Shown here: positions 45,231 through 55,625 of the stretch, piece after piece | How positions within the stretch are numbered: the stretch's first letter is position 1 | Layout of the letters: the number at the start of each line of letters is the position of its first letter | Origin: Melieria omissa | Lineage: Eukaryota; Arthropoda; Insecta; Diptera; Ulidiidae | Assembly: GCA_963971225.1 (NCBI GenBank) | Contig: OZ020267.1 | Location: forward strand, 96,027,648 to 96,091,647 | DNA: 64,000 bases | Reading direction: 5' to 3' | Translations under genes and position numbers: made by a program | The notes under the pieces: model-generated | Databases searched by the model: none | What the model saw: only the letters and a program-made list of their open reading frames with translations | What the model was told of the DNA's origin: nothing

Positions 45231-47540
45231 ATGAATCAAAAAAACATTAACCATTTCTCTTTACTAAACAAATTCATACAAGACTCTCAATTAATAATAT
45301 GACACACATTAACCATACATAATCTACCATCTAACTCATGCACAATAATCAACCAATACACACTGACATGCATAATATAAGTACACACTTTCATCATCAG
45401 ACCTAATTGTCAACTCACAACATAAGCACAGCTAACCAACGCTCCAAAGCTACAATCCACTAATTTTACGAATATAAATTTGTTAGATTCAGCGAATTTG
45501 TAATGGCGTTATAACCTCCCCTGGATGTTGGCCAAATAAAGCTCCACACCTTTTCTACAGGGAAAAGCCTACGGAGTAACGATAAAACCTCAAAAAAGAG
45601 AAAATACAGCCCTTCCATTTCTTATCTTCGTTCAAATTCTCTCAGAGCAACAGAAACCACCAATCAAGTAATGTGCAGACACCTGGTCTGTTATTTTATT
45701 TCTTAGTAAGTTTTGACACAAACATGTTTTATTGTTTTCATTTGTTATCTTTAGTTTCATAGACACAAAACATATATCAAATATGCTATGCCTGAAAATA
45801 TGCAGCAACATCTTAGCCAAACAACTAAACTGCTGACCGAAAAGCTGTGCCGCACTTATTTAGCTGTGGTCACTCGGCAAATTAATGAGCGACGCATGCG
45901 TCACCGACTGTCGTGTTTGACTCGCTCGGCCGGCGGCAATTACTTTAGCCGCAGATGCCGTTTGCGCCACGTGGCGCCCACTAGCCGCCACCTATGGCCT
46001 ACGACAATGACCGCAACACTGGCCACAACCACAACTACAGCTACAGTAATGACAGCAACATGAACGGTAATAGCAACGACACAGGTAGCACAACAATTTG
46101 TCTGCGCCTCAGACAGACACATTTCCGTGCGGGATGCGTGCGCACGCATATAGCACACACACACACACCTACTCACCTGCCCACATTTGTGTAATGTTCA
46201 AATTTGTAAGATGTATAAAATTTAAGGGTAAATAGCGCCGGGCCCCGAGTTACGCCGAGTTGTGCCGGCTTGAGCCGAGTGTGTTTGTTAGCTGGCGGTT
46301 CGGGGAAGCGCGGTTAGTGCACGAAATCATCATTTATCATTTGAGCATGACGTGTGCTTCCGCCATTCGCCCGCCCGGCCGGTTGCCGCTAAAGTGTTTA
46401 ACCTGAGTGCGCAGTTTTGCATGTGCCGCAAGATCAATTACAGGAAATCCGCACTGACATGCACACGGCAACGCACTCGCAAGCTGCCGCACCACAACGG
46501 CACACACACACACACACCTCGACCCGTTCGCTGGCAAACGAATTGATGTGCTGCGGTAAATCGCAATAGGAAAAGCCTCAACCTGAACTGCGGCTCCAAG
46601 CGACTAAAAGCTTGATTATTAGTTGCGGTTTTTTGCACAACACTCACTCATACGTACGTATGTTACATACCTATGTACGTACGTATTGTGTGTGTGCAGC
46701 CAGCGTCTGCCTCTTTTTAACGTAAACACCTAAAATTATGCAATATATTAGTTGCACTCTTTGCAGCCACGCCGCCCAGGCGGCCAGTTGTGCAAAGAAC
46801 CTTTTTGCTGCCACTATTGATGTTGTTTTTATTGCACATGTTTTTGTTGCTGCAATTGTTTTTGTTGGCTGCTTCATTTGCATGTAGAGTGCAATTTGCA
46901 AAAGCTATATAATAAATTTGTATTGCATGCGGCTTTTTTGTGCAGCAGACAGGAGGAACAAAATGTGCAAGCAGCGCACAACAGCCGAGCCGAGCAGTCA
47001 ATGTACAATGTGTCGAAATGAATTACTTTGCTTAGGTTGAGAGATAAGCGTCAAATGTATGATTTGCTGTTAAGTGGCCGCTTACAGCTGAACAAAAAGC
47101 AACTTTGGTTTAATGCAGAGGTGCCCATGCCCTATGCTCTCGTTGCTCATTTGTTTTTGTAAATGCTCTTCAGCATAGGCTGAGGATTCCAGTTCCTCAT
47201 TGGTTTTTGTAAATGATCGTCGACATACCCTGTCAGACAGAGGTAACCACTTCACCAACACTTTTACAAAATTTTAAGCTTAAACTAATACATGGACAAA
47301 CATATCTTGGACCATTTCTTCAAGAGCAAAAGAGACGCTTGGACATTTCGCATAACCCCTATGTTAGAATGAGATAAATAATAATTATCAAAACACATTT
47401 TCAATGTGGCCAACCTTTCTTGTGTAAAAAATTGGAGTACTATTGGTGAAAGTAAAATACGAAAATTTGCCCCGAAAGCCACTAAAATTTCCCCGAAAAA
47501 TTATAAATATTAACAGGATCCAAAATTTGGCAAGTTGGGG
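45231..47540. other. Spacer, no gene seen
   Basis: Mixed spacer. 46220-46560 is GC-richer with CCG/GCCGAG words but no consistent frame. 45788-46176 is open on both strands through Thr/Ala triplets. A direct repeat near 47120 and 47185 shares CTCATTKGTTTTTGTAAATG. Confidence 0.5.
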
Positions 47541-47724
47541 ACTTCTTCATAGCCAAGATTACTCTTAGAGGTTTTCCATTGCCTGCTGAGGACAGCCGCC
47601 GAAAGAAAAGTTGCGTTTTGTGTATTCGGTGTTTAGCAGCAACTGGATTCGAATGCGAGGTCCGAATGTTGCGTTTAGTCGGTCACGGTCGCACACACTA
47701 ACCTCTGAGCCACGGCGGTCGCAC
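47541..47724 (-). repeat. Degenerate tRNA-derived SINE copy
   Basis: On the minus strand it starts with GACCGCCGTGGCTCAGAGG and keeps TTCGAATCC as B box, then a body matching the family at 51261 and 63456 (GGCTGTCCTCAGCAGG on the minus strand versus GGCTGTCCTCTCAGCTGG). It is shorter and more diverged, and its 3' tail is missing. Confidence 0.6.
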
Positions 47725-48279
47725 ACAATTGTACTTAAAAAAACATATTTTGGATTAAAAAATGTATTACATCGCTCTAACATCACTTATTCCGGACATG
47801 TTATTTACAGTATAAAATATTTTTTCCAGCTAAATTTTCCACGGGAAATGCATCCACGATGTACGTTATGCATTTTTAACTAATTTGTTTAGCCTTAAGT
47901 CACTCAACCAATCCAGATCATGCCATTCTATAAGTCTGTTTGTCTAGTCTACTATTGTAGTGTGCAGCATGAAACCTTTAATTTTAATAACAATTTTACC
48001 CTTTTTGCCCATAAGATTGCAAAAATGCAACACTGTAGGAGAAATTCAGATAGATCATGAATTGGCAACACTGAATACAACACGTATGACCGAATGAAAC
48101 AGCAATATGCAAATATTCAAATATTCAATTCAACATGCGAGTGTTAGAATGAAACAGCAATATTCATATTAACAGGTGGTCGCCGCGCTCAAATTGGCAT
48201 AATTATTCTCATAAAGGTGAAGTGACCGCGAAGTGTTCTAAAAAGAAGAAAATATCCAGAAATATAAAAAAAAGCCAGA
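47725..48279. other. Flank of the two-gene transposon
   Basis: AT-rich sequence. Near 48090 and 48155 the words GAATGAAACAGCAATAT are repeated directly. The left end of the transposon must lie in or near here, but I found no terminal inverted repeat. Confidence 0.4.
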
Positions 48280-49499
48280 TAAGTACCAATTTTAATATTT
48301 TATTATTATTATTATTGTTATTATTATTATATTCAGCAATATGAATAGAAAAACCTTTAGCAATTGCATGAGCAAAGAAAAAAAAGGCTTTTCTATGCAG
48401 TGCTGAAAAGTATCGGAAGCTTAGTGAATTTTATGAAGCTGAGGAATGCATGCCAAATTCCTCCAATAGTGAATGTGGTAACAGGGATGAAGATGAACTA
48501 TCCGTCAGCAGTTCCCATCATTCTTTAAATGCCGTAGGTCAGGAACAAATAAATAAATGTTTTGAGGTTAAGTCTTGGGCAATACGAAATAGCATTTCGC
48601 AAATCGCATTAGAAGATTTGCTTCACACTTTGCATAGAGTAGAAGTGACTGATTTGCCATTGTCTGCAAAAACTCTCTTAGGAACACCAAGGGAAAAAGT
48701 GGAAATTAAAAGTATTCCGAATGGAGAGTTTTTGTACTTTGGTATTCAGACCCATTTTAGTTCAGGTTCTTTTAGCTATCTTGAGAATGTTAGTGAAGTT
48801 TTAATTGATGTCGGTATTGACGGTTTGAAAATATTTAAAAGTTCCAGCAGAGTTTTGTGGCCAATTCTTGGCCACGTAGTTGGTTTTCCAGAAAAAAATC
48901 CTTTCCCGATAGCGTGTTTTTCTGGATCGGCGAAACCAAATAATGTGGATGATTTCATGAAAGACTTTTGTGAGGAAGTTATTTTGTTGAGGGAAAATGG
49001 TCTTCGAATCGATTCTATTTCCACTACGAAAAAACTCGATGTCCGTCTGTTCACTTGCGATGCACCTGCCAGAGCGTTCATTACAGGAGTGCAATCACAC
49101 AATGGGAAAAGTGGGTGCCCTAAATGTACTCAAAAGGGAATATATGAACATAGACGCGTAAGCTTTCTAAAAGAAATTTGTGACTTACGAACCGATAGTT
49201 CTTTTAACTTGAGACTTGATCCGTCTCACCATAGTTTTCACTTTAACGAACAAAAAAGTGTACTAGAGCTTTCAGGTTTTAAAATGGTTTCGCAATTTCC
49301 ACTAGATGGAATGCATCTTGTTGATCTTGGAGTCACTAAAAAATTGCTCCATTTGCTAATGAAAAAAGGTAATGTTACTAGAATGAATGAAAAGATTAAT
49401 TTCCTTGCCAAATTCGTTCCGACAGAATTTGGCAGAGTCAGCAGAGATCTTTACGAGATTAACAATTGGAAGTCCATAGAATTTAGACAATTTTTATTA

Positions 49500-50241
49500 T
49501 CAGGTGTACAACTTTGCTTCCGCCGTTTTTTTTTTAAATTAAAAGCTTTATTGCGAAAAAGTGCTTACAGATGTATTATTCAAAATATTGTCCGTCGCTA
49601 GCGACAACTTTCTCCCATCTTTCCGGCAATTTTCGGATCCCGGCTCGAAAAAAGGAGTCCTCTTTTGACGCTATCCATGAAGCAATCCATTTTTCCAATT
49701 CTTCGAAGGATTGAAAATGTTGATCTGCCAGGCCGTGTGCCATCGAACGGAATAGGTGGAAGTCAGAAGGGGCGACATCTGGGGAATACGGCGGGTGGGG
49801 CAAGACTTTCCATTTCAGCGTTTCCAGGTACTTTTTGACCACTTTTGCGACGTGAGGCCGAGCATTGTCGTGTTGGAGGATGACTTTGTCATGTCACCAT
49901 CACCATTTTTAAAACGTTGAAACCACTCCCGACACGTTCTTTCACTCAGAGCAGCATCACCGTAAGTTTCTGAGAGCATTCGATGCGCTTCAGCTGCATT
50001 TTTTTTCGAATTGTAACAGAAAAGTAAAACTTCCCGCAAATGGCGAGAATTGGGCACATAAACGGACATTTTCGAGCGTGAATAATACGAAAACAAGAAC
50101 AACTGTCACTGAAACGGCGATGACAATTCGTTAGGCACTGTCCACACTCACTTTAAAGGCATTACCATCTATGTATTTCAACCAGCCTCAGCCGGTACAG
50201 CCACCTATCGGAAAACGGCGGAAGCAAAGTTGTACACCTGA
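49500..50241 (-). mobile_element. Internally deleted mariner element
   Basis: The terminal inverted repeats are TCAGGTGTACAACTTTGCTT (49500) with its complement ending at 50241, extending over about 30 bp. TA duplications are at 49498-49499 and 50242-50243. At 742 bp it is a little over half of a usual mariner (about 1.3 kb). The minus-strand transposase frame is split by an internal deletion. Confidence 0.93.
49576..50072 (-). pseudogene. Mariner transposase, internal deletion
   Basis: On the minus strand the N-terminal helix-turn-helix part begins MSVYVPNSRHLREVLLF and runs to EWFQRFKNGDGD. The coding homology then jumps, with a frame change, to VILQHDNARPHVAKVV (the second catalytic Asp region). 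The frame at 49842-49576 continues KYLETLKWKVLPHPPYSPD, APSDFHLFRSM (third Asp of the DD34D type) and ends VIASDGQYFE-like VVASDGQYFE. The linker, second half of the DNA-binding region and first catalytic Asp are missing, so no active enzyme is made. It is inserted in the transposase gene of copy A in opposite orientation. Confidence 0.9.
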
Positions 50242-51011
50242 TATATACGGGAATATTCGTTCTCAAAGATTGCATTCCAGACGACTTGTATTACCATTTT
50301 TTGCTTTTACATGCTAGCATTAGGCTTTTGTCTTGTGAAAAGTCATATAGAAAAGAAGCTGACGTTGCAAAAAGTATGTTAGAGGAATTTGTGCAGTACT
50401 TTGGAGTAATTTATGGAGATCATTTAATAAGTTTCAACATACATGGCTTGTTGCATATATCTGAATGTGTTAAACAATATGGACCCCTAGATAGTTTTTC
50501 GGCTTATAAATTTGAGAACTATATGCAACATTTAAAAAAAGTTATTAAAAAGCCAAGTAAAATTTTACAACAGTTACAATTCAGATTGGAAGAAGTACGT
50601 GATTTGGAATTTAATAAAGCAATCAAAATTGGATCGTTTAATATAGATAAAAATAAGGAAAAAGATTCTTTTGGGTTTACTGAATATACGGGTCCATTTA
50701 AAGTAATAACTGCTAAATCAAAAAATGGTTCAATAGTAGTATCTCCGTTTAAAAATATTGAAAACTATTTCAATGAACCACTTGAATCCGTTTTAGGATT
50801 GGGAATTGCAGTGTTGAGTGAGTTAAGTGCTGAAACGGTAGAAATTAATGAAAACGATATAAAGTACAAATATTTTTGTATTCCTCAGGAAAATAAATTC
50901 ATTTGCATACCTCTTTTGCACAGTATATTTCATAAGTTTTCGAATTAGCTTTCTTTTTTAATTTCAGTTTTTGTTTAATTTTATAAGAGTGACTAATTGA
51001 AATGTTTTTAA

Positions 51012-52355
51012 ATGGATTTTATTTTTAGCGACAGCTCCGAAGAAAACCTCCAAATTGGAAATTTTGCCGAAACTCCTCGCTCCCGAAGTCCCTTTCAATC
51101 TACTCAAATTATAAAAAAAAAAAATATGTATTGTGCGACACTCCTCGTTCCCCCTCCCCACTTCTCCAGTCAATGCCGGCCACTACCTCCGCCCCCAGGA
51201 AAAAAGCCAAACTTTGAGAGTACACAAAACTGCACACATCATAATGGTTATATTCACCATCATAATTTTTAATAATAATTGATTGGCACGACAGCCCGCT
51301 TACGCGAGACTAAGGCCTAGCTTCCCGCAACCACCCGTGTTGTGCGTGTGAATTTTGTACGCGGGTGGAAGGGACCTACAGTTTTATGCCGGTTCCGAAC
51401 GGCAGCTTTTTCATAGGCAATTTTTACTCTCAGAGGTTTGCCATTTCCAGCTGAGAGGACAGCCACCGAAAGAGAAAACGAGTTTCCCGTTATTTTTTTT
51501 TAGGTGTTACTACATGCAGAATTCGAACTAGCGTCGCTCTGCATGCGACTCGCTTGGACCGCGCACTAACCAACTGAGCCACGGCGGCTGCCGTATTCAC
51601 CATAAAATATTTTAATTCGTTACTCCTATTATATTGTATTGCAGAAATTATGGCCGTTCTGCATTCACTTGCGGAGAACCAAAAAAAGTTGTCCCACAAA
51701 ATGTATATTGCAGCAAGGTATATATTAAGATTTAGATTATAATTATATTTCAATAGGTGGTTCAAAAACCTGAGTTTTTGGCGCAAAACACAGTTATAAG
51801 GGAGTGTAAGGTTTTGCTTAAAAATGTGCAACAAAGCGTCCACCGGATCACGGGCGACGTAGTCGACCCAGTTATGTCGGAGCTCTCCAGTTTGCTTCCT
51901 CTTGAGACCCCAGATGCTGTTGCCGACTTTGATGCGAAACTTGGTCAACAGGAGTACGCAGAGTCGACGGTAATTGTAAATACAATTTTCAAAGAAAAAT
52001 TTTGATATATTTCCTGTTTTAGATCGCATACATTTTCAAGCTGAAAGGCGGGTCGGAGGAAGTAGACGGAGTGCTCCGAAAAATTTTCACTGACGAAGTC
52101 CTGCTGCACTATAACTGGGACGGGAGATGCGGCAAGCGGGCACTTCAAAAACTTAAGTTGGTGGACGAAATTTTATTTGGTAAGCATGACTTATACTAGT
52201 TTTTCAAATTCTTTTTTTAAATCCCTTTTTTATATATTTTTTCAGATGTTTTTAAAGTGAATGGGCGGTCCGCATTTAAAGGCGCGGTTAGGAAGTTCGT
52301 CGAGCGGTCGAGAAACCGCCAAAAACAAAAAAAATTCAAGGCCATTCGGCCGTAA
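51012..52355 (+). CDS. DUF4806-like protein gene, multi-exon (copy A)
   Basis: Exon 1 starts at 51012 (MDFIFSDSSEENLQIGNFAE), near a Ser/Pro-rich stretch and a basic APRKKAKL in a shifted frame followed by a stop. Later exons have good GT-AG borders: 51645-51717 (MAVLHSLAENQKKLSHKM, coiled-coil-like), 51757-51969 (FLAQNTVIRECKVLLKNVQQ, LSSLLPLETPDAV), 52023-52179 (FKLKGGSEEVDGVLRKIF, LLHYNWDGRCGKRAL) and 52246-52355 (DVFKVNGRSAFKGAVRK, stop). The L-K-G-G, N-W-x-G-R-x-G-K and leading L-L-P-L-x-T blocks are those of DUF4806, common in arthropods and of unknown function. The last three exons join in phase. The 51717/51757 junction does not, as I place it, and a SINE lies in the intron before 51645. 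So expression of a full product from this copy is uncertain. Its conserved position behind the transposase suggests an accessory transposition role. Confidence 0.68.
51261..51593 (-). mobile_element. tRNA-derived SINE, minus orientation
   Basis: On the minus strand it starts GGCAGCCGCCGTGGCTCAG with A-box-like TGGCTCAGTTGG and B-box AGTTCGAATTC. It has a body of about 230 bp and ends TGTCGTGCCAATCAATTATT plus an AT-rich tail. The 10-bp duplication TATTCACCAT is at 51251-51260 and 51594-51603. It lies in the DUF4806 gene of copy A and matches the copy at 63456-63775 closely. Confidence 0.88.
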
Positions 52356-52610
52356 TTTTTAATTTTTTTAAACTAATAAACTATGTTATTTTATGTTATT
52401 TTTTATTTATTTATTTATTTTATTTTTAATTTTTTGTTGTGTTATATGTTATGTTATGTTATTTTTTATTTATTCATTTATTTTATTTTTAATTTTTTGA
52501 AATATGAATGAATTAAAGTATGTTATGTTATGCTTTGTTTGTTTTTAATAAAAAATAAAAAATAAAATTTCGTTTACAAAAACCAGTTATTGAATTCCGG
52601 TTATTATTCA

Positions 52611-52658
52611 GTTACTATTGGGGTAGGTATAACCGTTACTATTGGGGTAGGTATAACC
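52611..52658 (+). repeat. Two perfect 24-bp tandem units
   Basis: GTTACTATTGGGGTAGGTAT plus AACC occurs twice without change. The surrounding 300 bp are rich in GGTTA/TAACC words, and CTTTCGGTTAC (52792) is mirrored by GTAACCGAAAG (52839), so a small foldback is possible. Confidence 0.8.
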
Positions 52659-52659
52659 G

Positions 52660-53198
52660 TTACCACATTAGGTTAATTACCAGTTAAATAACCGGTATTG
52701 GTAACCAATAAGTGAGCGAGACGAATATATAATTAGCTTTTCTATAAGCTGCATGAGTGGAAACGAGATGGAAGCTCACACGTATACAAGACTTTCGGTT
52801 ACTTTTTTCCCACCGCTCTTAAGAAACTATATAGGGGAGGTAACCGAAAGCGCAGTGAATACAAACGGTTATATGTACGGTTATATAACCAGTTGCTGTC
52901 TGACAGGGTTTGCTTTTTGAAATAGAAATTGCTTTTTGTGTATGAAATTTGATTATGTAAACATTGAACATTCGGAATCAATGTCAATGTAATTTTGCTT
53001 CAGTGCAAGGAAAAATGCTATCAAAAAAGTTATTCCTTATAAATTATGTCAAGAATTTTATTTAAATATAATTTTGTCTATCTTCATAACTCTTAATAAG
53101 CACTACAAATGTGTATATAACATATATTAATGTACAACATTTATATGCGCGATTTTTAAATCGGAATGCATTTGAGTTCGGAATGCATTTGAGTTCAA
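52660..53198. other. AT-rich spacer
   Basis: Apart from the TAACC-type words and small inverted repeat near 52792-52849, nothing is seen. Confidence 0.5.
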
Positions 53199-53669
53199 TT
53201 GAACATTTCTGTACCTATGGCTGAATATTTAAATGTAGGTGAAGTGGTTAAACTATTTAAAAAAAAAAATCAAAAACTTTTCAAAAATGATCCATTTTGC
53301 AACATTTCTATACCAAACATGTGTAACAGAAATATCAACTCTACATCAACTTCAATTGCCACCTTCTTCACAGAAAGTGTAAATATTCACCCCGAAGACA
53401 AAAATCGAACTGTCATTGCTCACAAAATTATTTTTACAAATGTCCGACTCCGACTCGTTGGCCGGCGACCGCCCGGGCTGCTGACTGAGTTGGCCATGCT
53501 GGAGGAGTTGTTCGTGGTGGAGCGGGGTCCGGTGATGTTAAGCGCCCACAATCATATACTCTCGGCCGTGCAGCGCTACAATATATCGCATTCCATTGCA
53601 AACAACACCCGATCAAAACAAAATTTTCTTGTGTCCAGTCAGCTTTTGTGTAAAAATATAAAAAATTAA
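53199..53669 (+). CDS. Unrecognised open frame with GC-rich core
   Basis: A 156-codon frame opens with MNISVPMAEYLNVGEVVKLF. The stretch at about 53438-53575 is strikingly GC-rich compared with its flanks and reads VRLRLVGRRPPGLLTELAML, then EELFVVERGPVML. No known domain is seen, and the opposite strand is also open there (GRLTSPDPAPPRTTPPA). The core could be a captured exon or a fragment of a GC-richer element. I give it low weight as a gene. Confidence 0.25.
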   Translation: MNISVPMAEYLNVGEVVKLFKKKNQKLFKNDPFCNISIPNMCNRNINSTSTSIATFFTESVNIHPEDKNRTVIAHKIIFTNVRLRLVGRRPPGLLTELAMLEELFVVERGPVMLSAHNHILSAVQRYNISHSIANNTRSKQNFLVSSQLLCKNIKN

Positions 53670-53948
53670 TTTCAAATTCAAATTTTAAACTGACCATAGG
53701 ATTTACTTTGGTGTAAGTTCTCGATTGTCAGAGCGTATTTTGAGGAAAATGCTCCCCGAAATAACAATGTTGCTTCTTTACAAAAGTACATTTTATTTCT
53801 AAGTAAACAAAAAAAAAGTAGTAATTGTTTATTGCTTTTCATTAAAAAATATAAATTCAACACTGATGCTTATTTGAGGTTATATGACAGTTATATTTCA
53901 ATTTTATATTTGAAATAAAACTGTGTAATTTCGATATATTTTCCAATC

Positions 53949-54538
53949 ATGCCCAAGGCAAGTTGCTTTCTGTGCAAGAAAACGTGGACAAAAATTGGTA
54001 TAGCTTTATACCATCTCCCGGCGAGTGAAATGGAACGGAGGAAGTGGAGCCAGGCCTGTGGTGAAGAATTGAGCGCTACTTCAAAAGTATGCGCTGTGCA
54101 TTTTTCACCCAGGGATTTCGAAACTGACTCGAAGAGGCGGCTATTGGCAAAGGATGCTGTTCCAATGGCAGTAGAGTATTTACTGTCTTGGGACGAATCC
54201 TCCTGCACACAAGACGTCTCCACACAAACAAAGTATGGAGAAAGATTTCCTTATATTCGTAGATTCTAAACTACATCTACGAGTTTTCTTTACAAAGTTT
54301 CAAAGATTAGTTTATAATAACTTCCTACGCATGCGCACAATCGTCCTTCCTTCGCCGCCCACGATTGCTTGCGACTACAAATTTCTCAGTCGGTCAGCCA
54401 TCGCTGTCCACGACTGCTACAATTCAATTCTATTTGATAGATTTCCTAACTTTCTCTTTCCAGCAGGAGCCAATCGCAAGTGGCTCGAAAGCTCGTAAGG
54501 ATCGCTATTTTATACTCACGCAGGATAGAGCTTTTGTA
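53949..54538 (+). CDS. THAP-domain protein gene, two exons
   Basis: The first exon begins MPKASCFLCKKTWTKIGIAL and encodes a THAP zinc finger of about 75 residues: C-x2-C (residues 6 and 9), W at 33, CAVHF giving C-x2-H, DFETDSKRRLLAKDAVP ending in the A-V-P motif typical of THAP. THAP domains bind DNA and occur both in host proteins and in P-type transposases. Unspliced, the frame ends at 54269. A donor GTATGG at 54233 and the acceptor CTCTTTCCAG at 54463 (a tandem CAGCAG) would join in phase to a short second exon reading SQSQVARKLVRIAILYSRR with a stop near 54538. No transposase catalytic domain follows, so it is a stand-alone small THAP protein or a remnant. Confidence 0.65.
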
Positions 54539-55326
54539 GTTTTGGAACGAAAGCTTCTATCCATGGGTATACAAACGAGCTTGTAGTAGAACAAATCTAT
54601 TTCTCATTTGTCAATTTTCTTCTTATCTGTCATGCCTTGTCATATGTATTTTTCGTCAGGTTTTGTCTTGCAATGAGAACGCATTTGACGACATATGACG
54701 AACATGACATATATGGCAGTGTTTGTCGTCAGTGAATATGACACAGTCAGAACTAAGTATTTGTTTAATGAGGATTTTTGGATTAAAGATACAATTGTAT
54801 GCATAAAACAAGAATGGAAAAATGTTAATATTAAAATTAATTGTTTTTTAATTTATTCACTTCATAGTCATGTGAATAGTTCAATAACGAAGAGAATTAA
54901 AATAGTTTGTTAGAAACAAAATTGATCAAAGCACAATCAAAGAAGTGCCGAACTATGCCTTAAATATTCAACCGACAGATAAATGAATTATGCATCTCAC
55001 AGTTAGAGTAGTTTGGAACATCGGACCAGTTGGCGTAGCAATTCCATATGGATCGAAGTAACAATCAATAACCTAACCTAACCTACCAATCAATGGTGGC
55101 TTGAAGCAGACTGAGACAAAATACCAGGCCAAATGTTAAAGGATTTCAAGGATTGTTGAGAGCAATGAGATGATCTTGCTACAGGATAAAGGATTTCAAC
55201 GAGATTGAACGTGTTGAGGCCACGAAGGCTAGGAAGAAGATATTGTAGTCCAGGACGTTGGTGGAAATAAGGAATCGGTCATTAAACAACATTTCCAGAG
55301 CCAGGAGAAAACAAATATAAAAAAGG
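54539..55326. other. Spacer, no gene seen
   Basis: AT-rich sequence with repeated GACATAT/CATGACAT words near 54630-54720. No gene supported. Confidence 0.45.
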
Positions 55327-55625
55327 ACGACAAAAGGCGTAGAGAGACTTAAAAAAAATACATCGGCAAATATGTTGGATGCATTAAGAATGAAATCATA
55401 AAAATATGAAAAGAATTGCGACAGAGGGCGTTAAAAAAAATATGTTGGATGCATTAAGAGTGAAATGAGAAAAAATCGAAGAGAGTTACGTCTGAAGGCG
55501 TTAAAAAAAGAATATGTTGGATGCATTAAGAGTGAAATGATACAAATAATTGAAAAGAATTACCACGGAAGGCTTAAAAAAAAGAATATGTTGGATGCAT
55601 TAAGAGTGAAATGATACAAATAATG
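55327..55625 (+). repeat. Minisatellite, about 72-bp unit, four copies
   Basis: The phrase TATGTTGGATGCATTAAGA recurs at 55371, 55441, 55513 and 55587 (steps 70, 72, 74), each followed by GTGAAATGA-type sequence and, except the last, by an AAGGCGTTAAAAAA-like phrase. The first partial unit begins near 55327. Confidence 0.9.

Larger units (their letters stand above)
48450..50948 (+). pseudogene. Transposase-like gene split by a mariner (copy A)
   Basis: The frame from 48450 (MPNSSNSECGNRDEDEL) runs 350 codons to the mariner TA at 49498-49499 and resumes after the duplicated TA at 50244 in the same frame to a stop at 50946-50948. The host gene is thus otherwise open, about 584 codons. Landmarks: VLIDVGIDGLKIFKSSS, FTCDAPARAFITGVQSHNGK, then a Cys pair CPKCTQKG, FPLDGMHLVDLGVTKKLL, FVQYFGVIYGDHLISFNIHG, and LDSFSAYKFENYMQHLKK. 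The Cys pair after a G-x-x-S-H stretch and the M-H-L-x-x-L-G block recall tnp2-like (CACTA-type) transposases, but I cannot assign the superfamily or name the catalytic triad. Upstream, a better N terminus (from about 48341, MNRKTFSNCMSKEK) is out of frame by one base across a run of eight A. The homolog in copy B supports the coding call. Confidence 0.75.
48280..52360 (+). mobile_element. Two-gene DNA transposon, copy A
   Basis: The unit contains a transposase-like gene (48450-50948) and, 63 bp after its stop, a multi-exon gene ending in a DUF4806-like domain (51012-52355), both on the plus strand. The same two genes in the same order occur on the minus strand at 61500-64000 (copy B). A mariner (49500-50241) and a tRNA-derived SINE (51261-51593) have inserted. 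Element ends and target duplication were not found, so limits are approximate. The wide repetition of such pairs in insect genomes is inferred from general knowledge of uncharacterised insect transposase-domain and DUF4806 proteins. Confidence 0.65.

Noticed and set aside
45788..46194. Frames of 66-91 codons on both strands
   Set aside because: Thr/Ala/Asn triplet-rich translations with no domain and no splice context.
51490..52029. 179-codon minus-strand frame over the SINE and DUF4806 gene
   Set aside because: It reads through the SINE head and across inferred exons on the opposite strand; shadow frame.
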